From DATAAZ01 sp036259875 (GTDB taxonomy: Bacteria; Actinomycetota; Thermoleophilia; Gaiellales; Gaiellaceae), in assembly GCA_036259875.1 (NCBI GenBank), contig DATAAZ010000060.1, forward strand, positions 1 through 35,824: DNA of 35,824 bases, in the 5' to 3' direction. Numbering within the stretch: position 1 is the stretch's first letter; every line of letters starts with the position of its first letter. The position numbers and the translations under genes were made by a program. Shown here one piece after another: positions 31,607-35,824 of the stretch. A model generated the notes under the pieces. It saw only the letters and a list, made by a program, of their open reading frames with translations. It was not told the DNA's origin and ran no database searches.

Positions 31607-32385
31607 TCGCCCTCCAGGAGCTCGGCAAGGTCTCGAACGACGACGTCGGCGCCGCGGCGACGCAGCGCATCCGCCTGCCCGGTCCGGTCGACGCCGACGA
31701 CCCAGCCGAACGCCCCCGCGCGCCCGGCCTGGACTCCCGCGAGCGCGTCCTCGAAGACGGCGGCGTGCCGGGCCTCGACGTCCAGCGCGCGCGCGGCCGC
31801 CAGGAACGTGTCGGGTGCCGGCTTGCCGGCGAGACCCTCGCGCTCCGCGACGACGCCGTCGATCCGGACCTCGAAGAGGTGCTCGATCCCGGCGGCGGCG
31901 AGGACGTCGCGGCAGTTCGTGCTTGCCGAGACGACCGCACGACGGAACTCCTGCTCGCGTGCCTTCTCGACGAAGCGGACGGACCCCTCGTAGGGCTCGA
32001 CTCCCTGCTCGCGGATCAGCTCGAGGACGAGCTCGTTCTTGCGCGTCCCGAGGCCGTGAACCGTCTCCGCCTCCGGCGGGTCGGCGGGCGACCCCATCGG
32101 GAGCACGATTCCCCGCGACTCGAGGAACGAGCGCACGCCGTCGAGCCGTGGCTTCCCATCCACGTACTCGTCGTAATCGGTCGGCCGGTCGAAATCGTCG
32201 AACGGCTCGCCCGTCCGCTCCGACCGGTCGCGGAGGAACTCGTCGAACATCTGCTTCCAGGCAGCGGCGTGGATCTTCGCCGTCTGCGTGAGCACGCCGT
32301 CAAGGTCGAAGAGGCAGGCCGAGATCGGGCCGGGGAGCTTTAGCCCGGCCGCGTGTTCGCTGCCCCGAGCTCGCGCGTCACGCAT
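31603..32385 (-). CDS. HAD-family beta-phosphoglucomutase-like phosphatase/mutase
   Basis: A 260-residue HAD enzyme. Nucleophile and acid are in CLFDLDGVLTQTAKIH (DxDGVLT, residues about 26-32), motif II in VVSASTNCRDVL, the lysine in GLAGKPAPDTFL and motif IV in AAVFEDALAGVQAG. This is the beta-phosphoglucomutase subfamily, which turns the beta-glucose 1-phosphate made by the GH65 partner into glucose 6-phosphate. The long cap region (FDRPTDYDEYVDGKPRLDGV) is typical of mycobacterial-type members. The ATG at 32385 begins MRDARARGSEHAAGLKLPG; this 20-residue lead is variable and a later start is possible. It is the first gene of the pair. Confidence 0.93.
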   Translation of the reverse strand: MRDARARGSEHAAGLKLPGPISACLFDLDGVLTQTAKIHAAAWKQMFDEFLRDRSERTGEPFDDFDRPTDYDEYVDGKPRLDGVRSFLESRGIVLPMGSPADPPEAETVHGLGTRKNELVLELIREQGVEPYEGSVRFVEKAREQEFRRAVVSASTNCRDVLAAAGIEHLFEVRIDGVVAEREGLAGKPAPDTFLAAARALDVEARHAAVFEDALAGVQAGRAGAFGWVVGVDRTGQADALRRRGADVVVRDLAELLEGD

Positions 32386-32841
32386 GGGCGCGCCATCGTA
32401 ATTCGCGCCCGCCGGCGCGGTCGGGCGAAGCGGGGCGGCGCACGATGTGCCCGCGGCGAGCGAAGCGCTGCTAGACGGCGGGCGAGCAGATCGTCCTCGT
32501 GCGCCCGCGTTCGCTCGGAGGGGTCACGGGCGTCCTGCCAGTCGCGGAACAGCTGCTCGAACGTCGTCTCCGCGGGCGCCGTGATTCGTCCCTCCCCGAG
32601 GCCCGGCGAGCAGCGACATCAGCACATCTCATTCGAGAGCCAGGACGACATGCGGTTGGCTAATAGTTCAGGGTGATGAACTAGGCGCGCGAGCCCAAAC
32701 CCCTGGACGGAATGCAAACGCTGCCGCCGGCGCACACAGGGAACCCGTACGGGTGATCGGGCCTACGCGGCGCGGCGCGGCCGCGTCTCGGGGTGCTCTC
32801 CTTGTCACAGCGACTTGCTCGGCCAGAATGAGACGCAGGTC
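32386..32841. other. 456-base intergenic region before the sigma factor
   Basis: Divergent gap between the HAD gene and the sigma factor. No credible gene is seen; short open frames here lack family features. The only marked structure is the inverted repeat at 32664-32683. Promoter for the sigma operon should lie in the final 200 bases but I cannot place it. Confidence 0.5.
32664..32683. promoter_or_regulatory. Inverted repeat upstream of the sigma factor, candidate operator
   Basis: TAGTTCA (32664-32670) and TGAACTA (32677-32683) are perfect reverse complements with a 6-base spacer, in a locally AT-richer patch (ttggctaatagttca) 159 bases before the sigma factor start. Dyad geometry fits a dimeric regulator. 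Confidence 0.42.
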
Positions 32842-33396
32842 ATGGCTCTCGGCGACCGCTTCGCGTCCGTTCTGACGGCTGCTCGCGCGGGCAGCGAATC
32901 CGCGTGGGCGGCGCTCTACCACGAGTTTGCGCCGCCCGTGCTCACATACCTTCGCTCCCAGCAAGCAGCCGACCCCGAGGATCTGACCGGTGAGATATTC
33001 CTGCAGGTCGTTCGGAACTTGGACCGTTTCTCGGGCGACGAGCGCGGCTTTCGCGCCTGGACGTTCACGATTGCGCACAACCGCCTCCTCGACGAGCGAC
33101 GCCGCGAGGCGCGGCGACCCGTTACGCCCGTCCCCGAGGAACAACTCGACCGCGTCACACCCGGGGACATCGAGCGGGACGTCTTCCGCGAGTTCGCCGC
33201 CGAGCGGGTGACGCGCTTGATGGCCCACCTCTCGGCCGACCAGCGCACGGTGCTCTTTCTCCGCATTTTCGGCGACCTCACCGTCGAGCAGGTCGCCGAC
33301 GTGATCGGGAAGCGCCCGGGCGCGGTGAAGGCACTCCAGCATCGCGGCCTCGCGGCGATTCGGAAGGCGATCGAGAGAGAGGGCGTACCCCTTTGA
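32842..33396 (+). CDS. ECF-type RNA polymerase sigma factor
   Basis: A 184-residue sigma-70 family protein with only regions 2 and 4. Region 2: SAWAALYHEFAPPVLTYLRS, then DLTGEIFLQVVRNLDRFSGD and FRAWTFTIAHNRLLDERRRE (promoter -10 recognition and melting). Region 4: HLSADQRTVLFLRIFGDLTV followed by EQVADVIGKRPGAVKALQHR (helix-turn-helix for -35). I chose the ATG at 32842; a TTG at 32815 would add 9 residues (LGQNETQVM). The gene overlaps the next one by 4 bases (TTGA), the standard coupling of an ECF sigma with its anti-sigma partner. Confidence 0.93.
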   Translation: MALGDRFASVLTAARAGSESAWAALYHEFAPPVLTYLRSQQAADPEDLTGEIFLQVVRNLDRFSGDERGFRAWTFTIAHNRLLDERRREARRPVTPVPEEQLDRVTPGDIERDVFREFAAERVTRLMAHLSADQRTVLFLRIFGDLTVEQVADVIGKRPGAVKALQHRGLAAIRKAIEREGVPL

Positions 33397-34439
33397 GCGA
33401 GTTCGACGCTTACGAGGACATGAAACGGGCGTCGACGCCGACCGACCGCGAGATCGAGCGCGTGCTCTCGGGCCGCTTCGACGGCGACGAGACGCTCGCC
33501 GAGCTCGCGACGTTCGTCTCCGACGTCCGCAAGGCGTACGGTGCGCCTCCGGACGCGTCGGTCGCGCAGCGACACCTCGCGCTCATCTCCGCGGCCGCGG
33601 CCGAGCAGGCCACCGAAACCGGCGAGGCCGGCGCGACGGACGCCCAGAACGCGTCCAGCAAGCCGAGGAGGACCTTCATGCCCAGTCGGAAGCGAATCGC
33701 ACGAGCAGCGATCGTCTTCGCCCTGGTCGGCGGGATGGTGACCGGAAGTCTCGCCGCCGCCGGCATCAACGTGCCGATCCTGCCCTCGCAGGCATCGGAC
33801 GAGGCGGAAGACGCCGTCGCGCGCGCTGCCGAGCGCGGCGACCAGCGCCGCGAGTCCGGCGCGCAGGCCGAGCAGGGCCCGCCCGCCTTCGTGGAGGAGC
33901 TCCGGGCGCTGCTCGAGAGCGTCCCGCCCGGTGAGCGAGGTTGTGCGTTCGGCCAGCGCGTGGCGACGATCGCGAGCGGCGAAGACCCGACCCAGAGCGA
34001 CCCGTGCGCCGCGCGCAACGCAGGGAACGGCAACGGCCGGGGCCGGGAGAATGCCGCCGGCAACCAGAGCGAGCAGAGTACGGGTGGCCGCGGCGCCGGC
34101 CACCAGGGCGACCCGGGTGGAGGCGGTCGCGAGACGGGCAACCAGGCCTCAGGCGGGGTCGCGAGCCAGGCGCAGGCCGGCGGGGTCGAGAGTGGTCCCG
34201 GGATCGGAAGCCAGGCGTCGGGAGGCGTCGGGGGCCAGGCGCAGTCCGGCGGTGTCCAAGGCGGCCGGAACGTCGGCGAGCAGGCGTCGGGCGGGGTCTC
34301 CGCGGGTGCCGCTGCGGCGGCCCCTCAAGCCGGCGGCTCCGGGGGCGGCGGGCAGGGTCCACCCGTCTCACTTCCCCCAGCAGCGCAGCACGGCCAGGGC
34401 GCCGCGGCCAACGCGTCGGCGGGTCCCGGTAAGCCGTAG
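33393..34439 (+). CDS. Putative membrane-anchored anti-sigma partner with Gly/Gln-rich repeat tail
   Basis: 348 residues, no recognised catalytic domain. Residues 1-95 are cytoplasmic-type and charged (DAYEDMKRASTPTDREIERV, LAELATFVSDVRKAYG), plausible as a sigma-binding segment; a single membrane helix lies at about 104-124 (ARAAIVFALVGGMVTGSLAA); residues 135-215 contain VEELRALLESVPPGERGCAF; the rest is low-complexity Gly, Gln, Ala and Ser with 23-residue repeats. TTG start at 33393 overlaps the sigma stop. An in-frame ATG at 33678 (Met96) with AGGAGG exactly 6 bases before it could give a separate shorter product starting just before the helix. Role as anti-sigma is inferred from position and topology. 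Confidence 0.72.
   Translation: MSEFDAYEDMKRASTPTDREIERVLSGRFDGDETLAELATFVSDVRKAYGAPPDASVAQRHLALISAAAAEQATETGEAGATDAQNASSKPRRTFMPSRKRIARAAIVFALVGGMVTGSLAAAGINVPILPSQASDEAEDAVARAAERGDQRRESGAQAEQGPPAFVEELRALLESVPPGERGCAFGQRVATIASGEDPTQSDPCAARNAGNGNGRGRENAAGNQSEQSTGGRGAGHQGDPGGGGRETGNQASGGVASQAQAGGVESGPGIGSQASGGVGGQAQSGGVQGGRNVGEQASGGVSAGAAAAAPQAGGSGGGGQGPPVSLPPAAQHGQGAAANASAGPGKP
33666..33671 (+). promoter_or_regulatory. Internal ribosome binding site inside the anti-sigma-like gene
   Basis: AGGAGG is followed by 6 bases and ATG at 33678, in frame with the gene, immediately before the membrane helix. It is a better initiation signal than that at the annotated TTG start. Confidence 0.5.
34137..34274 (+). 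repeat. Two 69-base repeats encoding 23-residue units, with a partial third
   Basis: Unit 1 (34137-34205) encodes GNQASGGVASQAQAGGV and six more residues; unit 2 (34206-34274) encodes GSQASGGVGGQAQSGGV and six more; GEQASGGV begins a partial third unit at 34275. Pattern GxQASGGVxxQAQxGGVxxGxxx. Flexible, surface-type low-complexity sequence. Confidence 0.75.
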
Positions 34440-34460
34440 GTCTCACCGCGGATGTCAGCA

Positions 34461-34492
34461 GGGGGCGACTCGTGCGGCCGCGAGTCGCCCCC
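34461..34492 (+). terminator. Perfect 12-bp hairpin after the sigma/anti-sigma operon
   Basis: GGGGGCGACTCG (34461-34472) pairs perfectly with CGAGTCGCCCCC (34481-34492), loop 8 bases, 21 bases after the stop codon. It is the strongest stem in the window. It lacks a T-tract, as is common for terminators in high-GC actinobacteria. Confidence 0.7.
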
Positions 34493-34784
34493 GTGCATAG
34501 TCCGAAGGCGCTTGATGACTCAGCGGCGGGCTGCGGTTAGTGCCCTGCAACGCTGATCGGCTGCCCCCGGACAGCAGGCGCAGGATGCTAACAGGCTTCA
34601 TATGTGTCGATTCTCTAGGCGCCCAGCTCGACCGGCGTAAGGCGAAGCCGCCCGGCTAGCTCCGCCCGTCAGCTCGGACGTTCCTGACGTGCCGAGCGGT
34701 CGCTGCTTCCTGAAGCGACGGTGAACCACCGTCGGGGGATGACGGACGAACTCGTACGGCGCATCGTCTAGAAAGGGTGCGGGC
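34493..34784. other. Non-coding stretch with a small hairpin
   Basis: No gene is supported here. A perfect 8-bp hairpin (CGACGGTG 34716-34723, CACCGTCG 34727-34734, loop AAC) lies 50 bases before the next small gene. Local composition is somewhat less GC-rich around 34590-34620. Confidence 0.45.
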
Positions 34785-35060
34785 ATGCGGCGGTTCGCCC
34801 CCCTTCCGTTCGCGAGCAGGAAGGAAGCGGCGCTGATGGGAGACGACGATCTGAGCCTTTCGCAGGACGAGTTCCTTGCGCTCGAGGGCGACGCCGCCGC
34901 ACTCCTCCTTGTGGCGCGCGTCTACGCACTCCGCGGGCGTGGCTGCGACGCAGATGCGGCCGTCGTCGTCGCGGTTCACCCACAGATCAGCGTCTCGGAA
35001 GCAGCCAGCCTCATCCAGCGAGGGTGCGACCCGCGCACCGACCTGCGCATCCTTCGCTAG
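34785..35060 (+). CDS. Small hypothetical protein
   Basis: 91 residues from the ATG at 34785, which has GAAAGGG 7 bases upstream; an in-frame ATG at 34836 (74 residues, MGDDDLSLSQDEF) is an alternative with a weaker AAGGAA signal. The conserved-looking core is acidic then helical: LSLSQDEFLALEGDAAALLL, VARVYALRGRGCDADAAVVV, SVSEAASLIQRGCDPRTDLR. Two cysteines. No family recognised, no signal peptide or membrane helix. Codon use looks native. Confidence 0.5.
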   Translation: MRRFAPLPFASRKEAALMGDDDLSLSQDEFLALEGDAAALLLVARVYALRGRGCDADAAVVVAVHPQISVSEAASLIQRGCDPRTDLRILR

Positions 35061-35221
35061 GCGGCGAGCCCGACACGCTCAACGCGAAGCCACGCGGCCG
35101 GCTCGCCCTCGTCGCGTGGACGTTGTCAAGGAAGCGCTTGGCGACGAGCTGGTGCGGCTTCTGGGCATAGGGCGGCATCCTCGCGGCGGACGAAGACCTC
35201 GATCGCCGTCTCCGTCTCGGC

Positions 35222-35551
35222 GCTCACGCTGAAAAGGCACGGGCCGAGTTGGCGCGGATCGGTGGCCGCGCGCCCGCGCGGCTCACGGAGAGCGAGCGCC
35301 GGATCGCCGCGCTCGTCGCCCAGGGGCGCACGAACCGCGAGGTCGCCGCCGCGCTCTTCGTCACCGAGCACACGGTCGCCAGTTTTTGCGACGGCCAGAC
35401 CGTTCGCCAAGTGGCGGGCGAGTTCGAGGTGTCGGAGGAGCCAAAAGCAGCGGCAGAAGGTTTCACGGCCAGCTTCGAGCCTGAGCAGCGGAAAGGCGCG
35501 TACGAAGGCTGCTACGACGGGCTCTTGGGAAAGCCGCCGCGAACCCCCTGA
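35222..35551 (+). pseudogene. LuxR-family regulator C-terminal remnant joined to an unrelated tail
   Basis: Residues from about 35234 (KARAELARIGGRAPARLTES) through ERRIAALVAQGRTNREVAAA and LFVTEHTVASF are the end of a large LuxR-type regulator and the first two helices of its DNA-binding domain. After TVASF (about 35385) the text should continue with a third helix and an RKLGVxSRxELA-type ending, but instead reads CDGQTVRQVAGEFEVSEE and AYEGCYDGLLGKPPRTP. There is no intact upstream portion: the frame is closed at 35168-35170. A TTG at 35249 could initiate a 100-residue product. Most likely a deletion or recombination scar; less likely a real small DNA-binding protein. The tail resembles the C-terminus of some unrelated small actinobacterial protein, which I cannot name. 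Confidence 0.65.
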
Positions 35552-35636
35552 CGGTTAGCCCCTCAGGACGACTGCAGCGGCGAGCGCCACGCTTCTGGGC
35601 CCGCATTGTGACTTCTGACACGGAGGGGCGGCGCGC

Positions 35637-35824
35637 GTGCGGCGAGCGAGAGAGTTCGCTCTCGGCGCCGCCGCCGTCGTCGTGAACGGTTCGACGGTGC
35701 CGAACTACCTCGTCGAGACGTACGCGCCGAAGCTCCGCGCGGACGAAGCGCGCGCCGCAGGACGACGCGCACGCGCGGCCGCGGAGCAACTCTCAGGAGA
35801 GGGCGCGCGTGTCCGTTACCTTCG
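35637..35824 (+). CDS. Small YLVETY-type protein (DUF4242-like), cut by the window edge
   Basis: An open frame runs from the GTG at 35637 to the last base. It reads VRRAREFALGAAAVVVNGST, then VPNYLVETYAPKLRADEARA and RARAAAEQLSGEGARVRYL. From NYLVETY onwards it resembles the short DUF4242 family of uncharacterised proteins (xYLVExY...GxxVRYLxS). GGAGGGG at 35622-35628 is a good ribosome binding site for 35637; GTG codons at 35682 and 35697 are alternatives, the latter giving the usual family N-terminus. Its C-terminal half is missing only because the sequence ends here. Confidence 0.58.
   Translation, partial: MRRAREFALGAAAVVVNGSTVPNYLVETYAPKLRADEARAAGRRARAAAEQLSGEGARVRYL

Noticed and set aside
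29249..31993. A 914-codon + strand open frame opposite GH65
   Set aside because: Low-complexity antisense translation; the GH65 catalytic motifs on the minus strand explain the region.
32353..32676. 108-codon open frame before the sigma factor
   Set aside because: Arg/Ser-rich random-looking translation in an intergenic gap with no start signal or family features.
34530..34620. Possible tRNA in the gap after the sigma operon
   Set aside because: No T-loop GTTCRA box or acceptor-stem pairing; only scattered small stems.
1..35824. Mobile elements, CRISPR arrays, phage genes
   Set aside because: No transposase or integrase motifs, no regular short direct repeats with spacers, and no terminal inverted repeats were seen.

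Overview
The window is very GC-rich, has no insertion sequence, phage gene, CRISPR array, tRNA or rRNA that I can recognise, and reads like a chromosomal contig of an actinobacterium. Protein wording (alternative start codons everywhere, a LuxR-type tail, a YLVETY-type small protein at the right edge, Tat-lipoprotein solute-binding protein) suggests the class Thermoleophilia (Gaiellales/Solirubrobacterales relatives), probably a metagenome-derived genome. That placement is inference from protein style, not a measured phylogeny.

Region 1 (1-7764, + strand) is a conserved housekeeping block: ffh (with an apparent 1-base frameshift), rpsP, a KH-domain RNA-binding protein, rimM, trmD, lepB, rplS, rnhB, yraN, comM and dprA. 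It handles protein targeting, ribosome maturation, tRNA modification, signal-peptide cleavage and natural-transformation/DNA-processing functions. Several genes overlap by 4 bases (GTGA, ATGA).

Region 2 (7884-22982) is a catabolic island. A FAD amine/amino-acid oxidase (+) faces a long minus-strand run read from 19587 down to 9004: SDR dehydrogenase, Tat-dependent solute-binding lipoprotein, two Dpp/Opp-type permeases, a fused double ATPase, a zinc alcohol dehydrogenase, a formaldehyde-activating-enzyme (Fae) homologue, an amidohydrolase, a thiol-dioxygenase-like cupin and a serine/threonine-dehydratase-like PLP enzyme. Six consecutive junctions overlap by 4 bases or more, which argues for one translationally coupled operon. 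Divergent from it are a mandelate-racemase-subgroup enolase and a second zinc alcohol dehydrogenase, followed by a convergent MetE-like zinc methyltransferase. I do not know the substrate; the combination (peptide/oligo importer, oxidase, Fae, ADH, thiol dioxygenase, dehydratase) is the best candidate here for an undescribed pathway, perhaps one that releases a formaldehyde-level one-carbon unit.

Region 3 (23041-28259) holds an ATP-grasp ligase-like enzyme, a DHA2-type MFS exporter, a small membrane protein and a large membrane-anchored GAF/HD-GYP/degenerate-GGDEF c-di-GMP signalling protein.

Region 4 (28260-35824) holds an unusual AT-richer, hairpin-rich intergenic stretch, a cysteine-free DksA/TraR-like protein, a GH65 phosphorylase plus beta-phosphoglucomutase-type HAD pair for alpha-glucobiose (trehalose-like) use, an ECF sigma factor with a membrane-anchored anti-sigma-like partner carrying 23-residue repeats and an internal start site, a small unknown protein, a LuxR-regulator remnant, and a small protein cut by the right edge of the window.
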